Notes: generated from the sequence alone by a model not told the origin. A DNA stretch of 64,000 bases from Pseudarthrobacter sp. BIM B-2242 (GCF_014764445.1 NZ_CP061721.1:558001-622000), one strand, 5' to 3'. Shown: positions 38,255-49,273, counted from the stretch's first letter. Numbers and translations are program-made.

Positions 38255-38935
38255 ATGAAGATTGCAGTACTTGGCACCGGAAGCGTGGGTCCGGCCCTCG
38301 CCGCGGCCTTCGCACGGCTCGGCCACGATGTGGCGATTGGAACCCGTGACCCGCAGGCAACGCTGGCACGCACCGAACCCGGTGCCACGGGAGGCCCGCC
38401 GTTTACCCAGTGGCATGCAGCCCACCAGGAGATAGCCGTACGCACGTTCGCCGACGCCGCAGCCGCCAGCGAACTGGTGGTCAACGCCACCAACGGCGCG
38501 GCGTCGCTCGCAGCTCTGGCCGAGGCCGGTGCGGAGAACCTGGCGGGGAAGATCGTGGTGGACGTGTCGAACGCCCTCGATTTCTCCCAGGGCTTTCCGC
38601 CGTCGCTGAATCCCGTCAATACAGACAGCATCGGCGAGCAGATCCAGCGGGCCTACCCGGAAGCCCGCGTCGTCAAGACGCTGAACACCATGGCTAACAG
38701 CGTGATGGTTGATCCCCGGCACGTAGCCGGCGGCGATCACACCGTGTTTGTGTCCGGCAACGACGCCGGGGCGAAGGCGGCAGTCACTGACATCCTGACG
38801 GCGCTTGGCCACACGGACGTTCTTGACCTCGGCGATATCACCACCGCCCGCGGTGTGGAAATGATCCTGCCCCTCTGGCTGCGGATCTGGGGTGCGCTGG
38901 GGACGGCAGACTTCAATTTCAAAGTGGCCCGCTGA
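38255..38935 (+). CDS. NAD(P)-binding protein, F420:NADPH oxidoreductase-like
   Basis: 226 aa. N-terminal dinucleotide fold MKIAVLGTGSVGPALAAAF with the NADP-type GTRDP loop, then VVNATNGAASL, VVDVSNALDFS and VKTLNTMANSVMVDP, as in NpdG/FNO and related reductases. Whether it uses F420 is not settled by sequence; several actinobacterial relatives only bind NADP. ATG 38255 has GGAG 5 nt upstream; a GTG at 38249 would add two residues. Confidence 0.8.
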   Translation: MKIAVLGTGSVGPALAAAFARLGHDVAIGTRDPQATLARTEPGATGGPPFTQWHAAHQEIAVRTFADAAAASELVVNATNGAASLAALAEAGAENLAGKIVVDVSNALDFSQGFPPSLNPVNTDSIGEQIQRAYPEARVVKTLNTMANSVMVDPRHVAGGDHTVFVSGNDAGAKAAVTDILTALGHTDVLDLGDITTARGVEMILPLWLRIWGALGTADFNFKVAR

Positions 38936-39102
38936 GGCGCCCGCCGGGGCACCCCTGCGGCGGAGGTCAAATGCACGGACATGATCTGAGACGGATTCCC
39001 CCTTCGCCGTGCGGGACGGGTAGCATCGGTAGGTAGTAACGCGGCTCACAGTATCCAGCGCAGTGTACGAGCCAGGTCCCGAACCCTCGAAAGACAGTTT
39101 CC

Positions 39103-41934
<2,832 letters not shown>

Positions 41935-41950
41935 CGCCCCACCACCCCCG

Positions 41951-42055
41951 GGACGCTCTCTCACTTGATGTGGGTTTTTCCCGGTCGCTCTCTCACTTTC
42001 TTAGAGAAAGTGAGAGAGCGACTGCCGAAAAGGCGCATTAAGTGAGAGAGCGTCC
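41951..42055. repeat. Nested palindromic repeat, copy 5
   Basis: Outer arms GGACGCTCTCTCACTTGATG (left) and GCATTAAGTGAGAGAGCGTC plus C (right) enclose the inner hairpin 41984-42022 (18-nt arms GTCGCTCTCTCACTTTCT, loop TAG). The inner stem carries GTCG/CGAC in place of the GACG/CGTC of other copies; both sides changed together, so pairing is kept. Confidence 0.9.
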
Positions 42056-42102
42056 ATAGGTGGTCGGCCAGCCGGTGCCTGACGATGGGTAGGGTTGAGG
42101 GC

Positions 42103-42408
42103 ATGCCTTCGTTCCAGACCCGCCTGAAGATCACCGGCCTGAAACCCGGCAACCCGCCGGAGGCGGTGATGGCCGCGGCCGTGGAGGCCTTGGAGACCCG
42201 CCACCATGTGGAGGCCAACCAGATCGAGCTCGCCGGGGGCGTCCCGCAGCTGAACCTCCGGTTCCTCGTGGAGGCGACCGAATACTCCGGTGAGAACCAG
42301 CAGGCGCGCGAATCGGCAGCGATGATGCGCGACGCCGTCGAACGCGTTGCGCTGACCGGCTCACTGATGGTGCTGCGCCGCAACCGCGGCCGCTGGGCAC
42401 CTGTGTAG
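42103..42408 (+). CDS. Hypothetical protein
   Basis: 101 aa, not recognised. The alternating pattern (FQTRLKITGLKP, AVMAAAVEALE, LNLRFLVEATEY, AAMMRDAVERVALTGSLMVLRR) suggests an alpha/beta ferredoxin-like fold: strand-helix-strand-helix-strand. ATG 42103; an upstream ATG at 42085 is also in frame. No Shine-Dalgarno stands out. Follows the palindromic repeat after ppc, convergent with DedA. Confidence 0.6.
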   Translation: MPSFQTRLKITGLKPGNPPEAVMAAAVEALETRHHVEANQIELAGGVPQLNLRFLVEATEYSGENQQARESAAMMRDAVERVALTGSLMVLRRNRGRWAPV

Positions 42409-42426
42409 CCCTGCCGTACTTGTCAC

Positions 42427-43062
42427 TTAGTCGCCGGGCGCGGGCTCAATCACCGGCGGGGGTTCGTCGACCGGGGAACGGGTGCCGCGGCGGCGCGTGA
42501 CGATGACTCCGACGACGGCGCCGATCACCAGGCCCAGCCCCACCCCGATGAGGGAACTGGCCCAAAACGGCAGCCTGGTTGCCGATCCCGTGAAGTAGCC
42601 CAGGCCCACAAGCCAGCTGGCCCACAAAACCGCACCAAGCCCGGCGCAGAGGCTGAAGCCGCGGACGGACACATCGGCAATACCTGCTGCGGCCGACGTC
42701 GCCAGCCGTCCGCCCGGGATGAAACGGGCGCCGATGATGGCCCCATAAGTGGAGGAGCGGCCTGCCTTGGCGATCGCATCGTGGATGCCGTGGTGGATTT
42801 TCCTGCCCCAGCGCCACCGGTCAAGGACGTGGCTGAGCCGCCGCTTGAAGAGCTGGAAAACCACCATGTCGCCGATCCACGACGCCGCCGCGGACAGGGC
42901 TGCGACGAGGAAGTAGTTTGCCTTTCCCTCAGCAGAGAGCGCGCCGCCGGTGATTACCACCATCTCGGACGGGACGGGAGGAAAAATGGCGTCACCGAGC
43001 ACCACGGGGATGATCCAAAAATAGATCGCCGCCCCCCAGCTGTCCGCGTTGCCGAAGTCCAT
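42427..43062 (-). CDS. DedA-family membrane protein
   Basis: 211 aa, about five hydrophobic segments. DedA/VTT family features: FPPVPSEMVVITGGAL near the N-terminus and the GARFIPGGRLATSAAAGIADVS segment, equivalent to the conserved RFxPxxR motif (here RFIPGGR). DedA proteins are linked to lipid carrier (undecaprenyl phosphate or phospholipid) flipping. The C-terminal tail is Pro/Glu-rich and cytoplasmic. 55 bp downstream of the SARP-type regulator on the same strand, so possibly co-transcribed. Confidence 0.85.
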   Translation of the reverse strand: MDFGNADSWGAAIYFWIIPVVLGDAIFPPVPSEMVVITGGALSAEGKANYFLVAALSAAASWIGDMVVFQLFKRRLSHVLDRWRWGRKIHHGIHDAIAKAGRSSTYGAIIGARFIPGGRLATSAAAGIADVSVRGFSLCAGLGAVLWASWLVGLGYFTGSATRLPFWASSLIGVGLGLVIGAVVGVIVTRRRGTRSPVDEPPPVIEPAPGD

Positions 43063-43117
43063 GGCCACAAAGTACCGCACTTTGGGTGGCGGGACGGCCC
43101 GGGGGTCCCTGCCCTCC

Positions 43118-43855
43118 TTACATGCCGCCGGAAACCAGCCCGACGCGGGGACGGAATTCCGAAACAAGCCCGCTTAGCTGGTTTGAGGGCAGGACGCCAA
43201 GTTCACTTTCCAACCGGCTGGCAAACATCGTGAAGGCTCGGACTGCAGCTGCCCTGTTTCCCGCGGCAAGATGGGCCTTAACCAGCAGGAAGTGCGCCGA
43301 TTCCCTGAGGGGCTCGATGCTCGCCGCCGACAGCGCCGCGATGACTGCGTTGTCCGCTTCACCCGCCGCCAGATGCTGCCGTGCCATTCGTTCGAGGGCG
43401 CTGAGGCGCATTTGCCGGAGCCGCTCCTGCTCGAAGATCACCCAGTCGTCATACCAGCCGGGCAGTAGCTCGGCCTTGCTCAGATGGTCCAGGTAGTTAT
43501 CGGGGATCCGGGCCTCAGGCTGCGCGTACATCTGCGCGACGCGCCGCTGCAGGGCTGCGACATCCACACAGACCGATTCCTCCAGTTCCAGCGTGTCGGG
43601 CCCGGTCTGCAGGAGGTGCGGGAACGCATGGGAGATGCACCAGACTGTGGTGCGAAGGTTTCCCGCTGCCTGCGTTTCGCTGCTCTTCGGCCACAAAAGG
43701 CCTGCCAAAAAACTCCGATGGCGGCAGCCCAGCAGCCCCACGCATGCGATGAGCCGCTGCTCACGGGTGGCTACCGTCACTGTATTGCTGCCGCAGCGCA
43801 ACCGCCAAGCCCCCAGCAGACTCAAGTGCCAATCCTGTGCGAGAGCAACGGTCAT
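43118..43855 (-). CDS. SARP-type transcriptional activator (winged helix + BTAD)
   Basis: 245 aa. The N-terminal 95 residues fit the OmpR-like winged helix of SARPs (LSLLGAWRLRCGSNTVTVATREQRLIACVGLL, LWPKSSETQAAGNLRTTVWCI as separate parts). Residues about 100-240 form the helical bacterial transcriptional activator domain (GWYDDWVIFEQERLRQMRLSALERMA, HFLLVKAHLAAGNRAAAVRAF). ATG 43855 has GAGAGGGAT upstream. SARPs usually bind heptamer repeats at 11- or 22-bp spacing; three GGGGTAGGGC repeats at exact 22-bp spacing lie 90 bp upstream. It lacks any attached NB-ARC or TPR domain and is not beside a biosynthetic cluster in this window. Confidence 0.8.
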   Translation of the reverse strand: MTVALAQDWHLSLLGAWRLRCGSNTVTVATREQRLIACVGLLGCRHRSFLAGLLWPKSSETQAAGNLRTTVWCISHAFPHLLQTGPDTLELEESVCVDVAALQRRVAQMYAQPEARIPDNYLDHLSKAELLPGWYDDWVIFEQERLRQMRLSALERMARQHLAAGEADNAVIAALSAASIEPLRESAHFLLVKAHLAAGNRAAAVRAFTMFASRLESELGVLPSNQLSGLVSEFRPRVGLVSGGM

Positions 43856-43944
43856 GCTTATCCCTCTCAAGCGGCCGGATTCCACGCATCCCCCAGCTAC
43901 CATCGTGGCACTTGCCCAAGTCATGTCAAGTCATTTTAGTAACG

Positions 43945-43998
43945 GGGGTAGGGCCATCTATCAAGTGGGGTAGGGCCCAATTCTGCGTGGGGTAGGGC
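43945..43998. promoter_or_regulatory. Three GGGGTAGGGC direct repeats at 22-bp spacing upstream of the SARP gene
   Basis: GGGGTAGGGC occurs at 43945-43954, 43967-43976 and 43989-43998, each exactly 22 bp from the next, in the 145 bp between the small gene at 44001 and the SARP start at 43855. The spacing equals two helical turns and matches the known SARP site geometry, so autoregulation is likely. Confidence 0.65.
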
Positions 43999-44000
43999 GG

Positions 44001-44204
44001 CTAGGCATTGGCCCTGCTGTCTTCCGGTTGCAGCGAATCGAGCCAGCGCTGGACAGCCTTCAAAACCTCGTCTGAATCGCCTGCAGCCTCAACGAACTCC
44101 CCGGTCTGGCCGGGCCTGCTGGAGATCAGACGTGCGCGAATCCGGTTATTTGATGCCGGCTCGGCCCATGCGCGGATAACCATCGTGCCTTCAATGTCCG
44201 CCAT
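44001..44204 (-). CDS. Small hypothetical protein
   Basis: 67 aa, not recognised. Reads like a small folded domain: MVIRAWAEP strand, RIRARLISSRPGQ strand, then a helix EVLKAVQRWLDSLQ. Codon use is GC-rich at third positions as in neighbours. ATG 44204; an internal ATG at 44183 (MVIRAW) is also possible. No strong ribosome site. It lies upstream of the SARP repeats on the same strand. Confidence 0.5.
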   Translation of the reverse strand: MADIEGTMVIRAWAEPASNNRIRARLISSRPGQTGEFVEAAGDSDEVLKAVQRWLDSLQPEDSRANA

Positions 44205-44637
44205 GAGCGGGCGCCCTGCTTTCCTGTCTGCAATTCACAAAGTATCTACGGATATTACTGCCTGGTATCACCATCCTAGGCATAGTTTATTGAGCTCCCA
44301 ACTCAAAGGCTGTCACACCATAATTTCCAAAAACAACGCAAAATAACATGTTTAGTAACGAGGTGCCACGGCGGGTGGCGCTGACTGATCGGGAGCATCT
44401 GCTGGTAGTTCGACGGTCTGTATTTCAGGATCTGTTAAACGGCGGGCATGCTCCAATGCAGGGATGATTCCCAGCGTCTTTAGTGGCAGGGTGCGGAAGC
44501 AGGGATAGTGACAACCTAGCGGGCAAAGTGACAATCGCTCCGGATGCGGTGCTTGCCGCGGCGCTGGGCCCTTCACCGGGGATGGTTTTCATTCAGGCCC
44601 CGTTTATCAGGAACTCTGAACGTGCGAAACTGGCGGC
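44205..44637. other. 433-bp intergenic region with an AT-rich core
   Basis: The stretch 44225-44350 is clearly richer in A and T than the surroundings (runs such as CACCATAATTTCCAAAAAC and CATAGTTTATTGAGC), and the rest returns to high GC. It lies between the small minus-strand gene and the plus-strand macrodomain gene, so promoters for both could be here. A 74-codon minus ORF at 44352-44576 has no support. No tRNA, repeat or hairpin recognised. Confidence 0.5.
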
Positions 44638-45171
44638 ATGCGGATCGATATTCTCCAGGCCGACATCACCACCCGGGCCGTGGACGCGATTGTGAACGCG
44701 GCCAATTCCTCGCTGCTGGGCGGCGGCGGGGTGGACGGCGCCATCCACCGGGCAGCCGGGCCTGAGCTGTTGGCAGCCTGCCGCGCACTCCGCGAGACCG
44801 AGCTGCCGCACGGGCTCGGAGTGGGTGCCGCCGTAGCCACTCCCGCGTTCCGGCTCCCGGCCCGCTGGATCATCCACACTGTGGGGCCGAACCGGCGTGC
44901 CGGGCAGACCAACCGTGCGCTGCTCGTCTCGTGCTTCAGTGAAAGCCTGCGGCTGGCGGATTCGCTCAGCGCCGCGTCGGTCGCGTTTCCGGCGGTGGGC
45001 GGCGGCGTTTACGGCTGGGCCGGCCGGCAGGTGGCAGAGGCCGCGTACGACGCCGTTAACGGCTTTGGTGCCTCGCATCCTTCCAGCGCACTCGAGGCGG
45101 TGGAGTTCGTGCTGTTCAGTGCCGGGATGGAGGAAGACTTCAGCGCGGTGTTTGATCAGGGCGGCGTTTGA
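44638..45171 (+). CDS. Macrodomain protein (ADP-ribose / O-acetyl-ADP-ribose hydrolase type)
   Basis: 177 aa, a single macrodomain. Ligand-binding loop 1 IVNAANSSLLGGGGVDGAIH, including the catalytic-type Asn and the GGGGVDGAIH segment, and loop 2 FPAVGGGVYGW are intact. This MacroD-type pattern goes with removal of ADP-ribose from proteins or deacetylation of O-acetyl-ADP-ribose. ATG 44638. It overlaps the convergent pseudouridine synthase by 16 nt at the 3' ends. Confidence 0.9.
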   Translation: MRIDILQADITTRAVDAIVNAANSSLLGGGGVDGAIHRAAGPELLAACRALRETELPHGLGVGAAVATPAFRLPARWIIHTVGPNRRAGQTNRALLVSCFSESLRLADSLSAASVAFPAVGGGVYGWAGRQVAEAAYDAVNGFGASHPSSALEAVEFVLFSAGMEEDFSAVFDQGGV

Positions 45172-46124
45172 GCCGCCTCGCTGAGCTCCAGCCGACTGCG
45201 GTATTCCACGGGCTGTTTGCTGATCGGGTCCACGAAACGGATGCCGCGGGCCAGGAGCTGCAGCGGTTTGGTGTAGTCGTCCGGCGCCTTGTCCAACAGG
45301 TCGGGATAAAAGGAATCGTTGACGATGCCAAGGCCCAGCGAGGCCATGTGCACCCTCAGCTGGTGTGTCTTTCCGGAGTGCGGCTCCAGCCGGTACCGCG
45401 CGAGCCGGGAAGCAGCATTGGTGACACCGGCACCCCCGGACGCGCTGCCGTCGAAAGTTTCCAGCCGTTCAATGCGGGTCTCTGCGTTCGGTTCCCCGTC
45501 AATGACCTCGGCCAGCAGGTAGCTGCGCGACTTGGTCATCCGGTTGCGGACCACTACGGGGTAGTCGACCGCCGGGTAGCCGTCAGCGGGCTCGGCTGCG
45601 GAAACGCATTCGTATTCCTTCTGCACCTGCCGCTTTTCGAAGAGCACCTGGTACTTGCCGCGGGTTTCGGGGTTGGTGGACAGCAGCAGGACACCGGCGG
45701 TCATCCGGTCCAGGCGGTGCATGGGAATGAGGTCCGGCAGGTCCAGCTGGTTCCGCAGCCGGACCAGGGCGGATTCCTGGATGTAGGTGCCGCCGGGGGT
45801 GGTGGGCAGGAAGTGCGGCTTGTCCACCACCAGCAGGTGCTCGTCCTGGTGGAGGATGCTGATGTCCACGGGGATGCGGGTCTCCGGCGGCAGCGTGCGG
45901 TAGTACCAGATGAAGGTGTGGTCATCGAGCTTCGTGGCACGGTCCAAGGGGATGCCGCCCTCGCCAACGATCTCGCCGGCGTCGAACCTGTCCTCGATGC
46001 CCTGCGGATCGATGTGCCCCCAGCGGTGCATCATGTAGTCCATCGCGGTGGTCCACGGCCCCTCGTCCGGGAGGCGCAGGCGGGTGGCGTTGACGCCGTC
46101 GCGCACGGGGAGGGGGGATTGCAT
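45156..46124 (-). CDS. RluA-family pseudouridine synthase
   Basis: 322 aa. The catalytic Asp is in MHRLDRMTAGVLLL (about residue 140), preceded by the VVDKPHFLPTTPGG strand and followed by the KEYECVS and GKTHQLRVHMASLGLGIVND motifs of the family. These enzymes isomerise specific uridines in rRNA or tRNA; target unknown. The N-terminal 90 residues do not look like a clear S4 domain. ATG 46124 is preferred to the GTG at 46127. Confidence 0.9.
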   Translation of the reverse strand: MQSPLPVRDGVNATRLRLPDEGPWTTAMDYMMHRWGHIDPQGIEDRFDAGEIVGEGGIPLDRATKLDDHTFIWYYRTLPPETRIPVDISILHQDEHLLVVDKPHFLPTTPGGTYIQESALVRLRNQLDLPDLIPMHRLDRMTAGVLLLSTNPETRGKYQVLFEKRQVQKEYECVSAAEPADGYPAVDYPVVVRNRMTKSRSYLLAEVIDGEPNAETRIERLETFDGSASGGAGVTNAASRLARYRLEPHSGKTHQLRVHMASLGLGIVNDSFYPDLLDKAPDDYTKPLQLLARGIRFVDPISKQPVEYRSRLELSEAAQTPP

Positions 46125-46212
46125 CACCGGTCCATTCTACTTTGCGGTGCGGGGCCTGCTCTGCACCCCGGGCGGACCCGCGACGTAGAGCGGGCCTCCC
46201 CGATAAGATTCC

Positions 46213-46252
46213 ACCGACGGGAAAAAAGTTCTTGACAAGAAAAGTTGTCGGT
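46213..46252. promoter_or_regulatory. Promoter and inverted repeat before the ArsR-like gene
   Basis: A TTGACA box (46232-46237) lies about 30 bp before the ATG. GACAA (46234-46238) and TTGTC (46245-46249) form an inverted repeat over it, nested inside CCGAC (46213-46217) and GTCGG (46248-46252). Overlap with the -35 suggests repression, probably by the downstream regulator. Confidence 0.45.
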
Positions 46253-46267
46253 CGGCATGATGGAGGC

Positions 46268-46903
46268 ATGTTGGACATCGAAGTGATCGAGGACCCGGCC
46301 GCGGCGGAAGCGTCGCTGGATCCGATCCGCACCCGCATCCTCCGGGAGCTGGCGGAGCCGGGATCGGCCACACAGCTTGCGGCCAAGGCGGGACTGCCGC
46401 GGCAGAAGGTCAACTATCACCTGAAGGCCCTCGAACGGCACGGGCTGGTGGAGCTGGTGGAGGAGCGCCGCAAGGGCAACGTCACCGAACGCGTCCTCCA
46501 GGCGACGGCGGCCTCCTACCTGATCTCACCCGTGGCCCTCGCATCGGTGGCACCGGACCCGCACCGGTTCTCCGACCGCTTCTCCGCCTTCTGGCTGCTG
46601 GCACTCGCCGGCCGGATGGTCCAGGAGGTGGGCAAGCTGATCGCCGGTGCCGCAGTGGCCCGGCAAAAGCTCGCCACGTTCGCTATCGACGGCGAGATTA
46701 CGTTCCGCACCGCCGCAGACAGGGCCGCTTTTGCCGAGGAGCTCGGCGTTGCGGTGACCCGGCTGGTGGACAAATATCACGAGGGCGGCGCCCCGCGGGG
46801 GAGCGCGGGCGGCGGGCGGAAGCACCGGCTCGTCGTCGCGCTTCACCCCGCACTCAAGACCCCTACCAAAACCCTTTCAGCGAAGGAGCAGGACAATGAC
46901 TGA
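46268..46903 (+). CDS. ArsR-like winged-helix regulator
   Basis: 211 aa. The N-terminal 80 residues are an ArsR-type winged helix: LDPIRTRILRELAEPGSATQLAAKAGLPRQKVNYHLKALERHGLVEL is visible as consecutive helices and wing (positions about 17-63). The C-terminal 130 residues are helical with no metal-site cysteines, so it is not a metal sensor of the classic type. ATG 46268 has GGAGG 4-5 nt upstream. It overlaps the SRPBCC gene by 8 nt, the common ArsR/AHSA1 pair arrangement. Confidence 0.85.
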   Translation: MLDIEVIEDPAAAEASLDPIRTRILRELAEPGSATQLAAKAGLPRQKVNYHLKALERHGLVELVEERRKGNVTERVLQATAASYLISPVALASVAPDPHRFSDRFSAFWLLALAGRMVQEVGKLIAGAAVARQKLATFAIDGEITFRTAADRAAFAEELGVAVTRLVDKYHEGGAPRGSAGGGRKHRLVVALHPALKTPTKTLSAKEQDND

Positions 46904-47588
46904 CAAACGCGAATTTGAGATCGTCTACGACACCGAGCTGCCGGGCACTCCCGAGCGCGTCTGGGAGGCGGTGACCAGCGGCACGCCGGCCTGGATGTTC
47001 CCCACCGACCAGTGGCCGGACGTCAAGACCGTGAAGGAATTCCCCACCCACCTCGTTTCCCGGATGGACGGCCCGGATGGCTGGTTCAACCAGCTGGAGC
47101 ATGTCCTCGAGCCGCTCGAGGGTGGCCGCGCCAAGCTCCACTATGTGCACAGCGGGATCTTCGCCGACAACTGGGACGGGCAGTACGACGGCGCCAGCAA
47201 GCACACCGCGTTCTACCTGCACACCCTCGGCCAGTATCTGGCTCACTTCGACGGCAAACCGGTGGTGTTCACGGACATTCAGGCGCCGGCGGCCTTGCAG
47301 ACCCCGGACGGGTTTGAGCGGCTGAAGAAGGCGATCGGCGTTGAGGCTGCGGCCCAGGGTTCGCCAGTGGATGTGACGCTCGACGGCGTGGGGCGGCTTA
47401 CCGGGGAAGTGGACTTCGCCAATGAGAACTTCCTGGGGCTGCGGACCGCGGACACGATGTATCGGTTCTTCGGCCGTAACGCCTTCGGTGCGCCGGTGGG
47501 CATGACGGTGCACGACTTCAGCGGCAGCGGCGACTCCGAGACCACGGCCAAGGCCTGGGGCGGGTTCCTTGCGAAGGTCTACGCGTAG
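46896..47588 (+). CDS. SRPBCC/AHSA1-like protein paired with ArsR regulator
   Basis: 230 aa. START-like fold elements: FEIVYDTELPGTPERVWEAVTSGTPAWMFP at the N-terminus (strand and helix typical of AHSA1 domains), the WFNQLEHVLEPLEGGRAKLHYVHSG strands, and a C-terminal helix. ATG 46896 lies within the end of the regulator gene. Such ArsR-SRPBCC pairs are common in actinobacteria, with the SRPBCC protein thought to bind a small ligand. Ligand unknown. Confidence 0.8.
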   Translation: MTDKREFEIVYDTELPGTPERVWEAVTSGTPAWMFPTDQWPDVKTVKEFPTHLVSRMDGPDGWFNQLEHVLEPLEGGRAKLHYVHSGIFADNWDGQYDGASKHTAFYLHTLGQYLAHFDGKPVVFTDIQAPAALQTPDGFERLKKAIGVEAAAQGSPVDVTLDGVGRLTGEVDFANENFLGLRTADTMYRFFGRNAFGAPVGMTVHDFSGSGDSETTAKAWGGFLAKVYA

Positions 47589-47640
47589 GCGGTTTCGCTT
47601 AGGACGCGCATCTTCCCCGGTGACGCGCAAGCGGCTTGGG

Positions 47641-47660
47641 GACACCCGAATTTGGGTGTC
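47641..47660. terminator. Hairpin between convergent SRPBCC and yczR genes
   Basis: GACACCC (47641-47647) and GGGTGTC (47654-47660) form a perfect 7-bp stem around GAATTT, between two convergent stops (47588 and 47728). No long T tract follows, so the strength is uncertain. Confidence 0.4.
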
Positions 47661-47727
47661 GTCAGGCCGTTCCTGTGTCACTGGGCCGTTGCCGTGTCGC
47701 AGGCCCGGCGTCCGCTCGGTCGCATGC

Positions 47728-49212
47728 TCAGGCGATGGCGACAGCCGGGGCGTTTGTCAGGGTCCGGCGGAGCTGCGGGGCGGCGTCGAGCCTGTCCTGG
47801 GCTGAGCGCAGCGCCCGGACCGCCTTCTCAAGCTTGTCCGGCGGCAGCGTAAACGGCACCCGCAGATACTGCTCAAATGCCCCGCCCGCGCCGAACCGGG
47901 GTCCGGCGGCCAGGCGGATGCCGAACTCGGGTGCGATGACGGTGAGCGCTGTGCTCGAAGCGGCGGGCAGCCGGCACCAGACCGTGAGGCCACCGGCCGG
48001 CCGCTCGGGCTGCCAGTCCGGTAGATGGTCGGCCAGCAGGTCCAGCAGAACCGCCCGGTTCCCGCGCAGCGTGGCAAGCCGTGCGCCGAGCGGCTCGTCC
48101 AGGGACCGCACCATCCCTGCCGCGGCCAACTGTTCAACCACGGGCCCGCCCAGGTCCATGGTGGTCCGGGTGGCAATAAAGCGGCCCAGGAGGTCTTCCT
48201 CGGCCCGGATCCAGCCGGTGCGCAGCCCCGCCCAATGCGACTTGCTGAGCGATCCGATGGACACCACGGCGGGACTGAACGCTGCCAGTGGGGAGGTGGT
48301 GGCGCCGTCGAGGTTTAACTCCCGCAGTGTTTCGTCCACCACCAGCACCGTCCCGGCGGCCGCGGCGGCGCGCACCAGGCGGCGGCGCTGGAGATCGGAC
48401 ATCAGCCGGCCTGTGGGGTTGTGGAAGTCCGGGACCACGTATGCCATGGCGGGGCGTTGTTCCTGCAGCGCGGCCACCATCATGTCCATGTCCCAACCCG
48501 GGGTTGCCGCCTCCACGGCAGCCGACGGCGCCCCCGCACTAGTGGCCGGCGGAAGCGGCACCGGGATGATCCGCGAGCCGGAGGCGCGGATGGCGTCGAG
48601 CGCGTTGGGGTAGGTGGGATGGTCCACCAGGACTTTGTGCTGCCGGCCGGCAAGGGTCCGCAACACGATGTTCAGGGCGTGCTGCGCGCCGGAGGTCACC
48701 AGGATCTGGCTGGGCGTTGTGGGCACACCCGCGGCGGTGTAGCGGTCCGCGATGGCTTCCCGGAGTGCGGGAAACCCCACCGCGTCGTAGCCGAAGCCGG
48801 GCAGCAAGGCCGGCAGGTCCGACAAGGCATCCGCAAAAGCGCGATGCACCACCTCGCCGGCGGCGGGAAGCGAGGCGTAGGCCAGGTCCAGGATTCCGTC
48901 AGGCAGGGCAACTCCGGGCGCGCTGACCGGCACTGTGCGGTGCGGAATGCCGGTCCGGCCGCGGCTGCCTTGGCCCCCGCTGAGGAATCCTTGCTCCCGC
49001 AGCGCCGCATAAGCGGCGGTGACAGTTGTCCGGCTCAGGCCCAAAGCCTCGGCCAGTGCGCGCTCGCTTGGCAGCGCGACCTCCAGCGGGATGCGGCCGT
49101 CCATGATCAAAAGGCGTACGACGTCGGCAAGCTCGCGGTAGGCCGGTGCGGCGCCGAGGTGCCACGCGCCCAGGAGGCGGGCCAGAGCAGGCGGACTCAG
49201 TGAAGCGGACAC
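47728..49212 (-). CDS. yczR: MocR/GntR-family regulator with aminotransferase domain (YczR-like)
   Basis: 494 aa. Residues about 20-90 are a GntR winged helix (LPSERALAEALGLSRTTVTAAYAALREQGFL). After a linker, a fold-type I aminotransferase domain follows with HPTYPNAL, VPDFHNPTGR, the PLP-lysine segment IGSLSKSHWAGLRTGWI and a C-terminal part. MocR proteins bind PLP as effector and do not transaminate. Divergence from yczE is the arrangement known for YczR. GTG 49212 follows a -10-like GATACT by 6 nt with no Shine-Dalgarno, so a leaderless mRNA is likely. Confidence 0.85.
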   Translation of the reverse strand: MSASLSPPALARLLGAWHLGAAPAYRELADVVRLLIMDGRIPLEVALPSERALAEALGLSRTTVTAAYAALREQGFLSGGQGSRGRTGIPHRTVPVSAPGVALPDGILDLAYASLPAAGEVVHRAFADALSDLPALLPGFGYDAVGFPALREAIADRYTAAGVPTTPSQILVTSGAQHALNIVLRTLAGRQHKVLVDHPTYPNALDAIRASGSRIIPVPLPPATSAGAPSAAVEAATPGWDMDMMVAALQEQRPAMAYVVPDFHNPTGRLMSDLQRRRLVRAAAAAGTVLVVDETLRELNLDGATTSPLAAFSPAVVSIGSLSKSHWAGLRTGWIRAEEDLLGRFIATRTTMDLGGPVVEQLAAAGMVRSLDEPLGARLATLRGNRAVLLDLLADHLPDWQPERPAGGLTVWCRLPAASSTALTVIAPEFGIRLAAGPRFGAGGAFEQYLRVPFTLPPDKLEKAVRALRSAQDRLDAAPQLRRTLTNAPAVAIA

Positions 49213-49262
49213 ATAGCCAGTATCTCAGACTGGCTATGTAATTCAATGCCAGTTTCCTGGCA
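49211..49262. promoter_or_regulatory. yczR promoter with MocR-type inverted repeats
   Basis: ACATAGCCAGT (49211-49221) and ACTGGCTATGT (49229-49239) are perfect 11-bp arms 7 bp apart. A second repeat TGCCAG (49247-49252) / CTGGCA (49257-49262) shares the CCAG core. On the minus strand TTGAAT and GATACT (16 bp apart) fall in the same DNA, so YczR bound here would control its own gene and yczE. Confidence 0.65.
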
Positions 49263-49273
49263 AAGTGATCGCT

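Noticed and set aside
44352..44576. 74-codon minus-strand ORF in the AT-rich intergenic region
   Set aside because: No ribosome site, Pro-rich without fold pattern, and no partner gene; not supported as coding.
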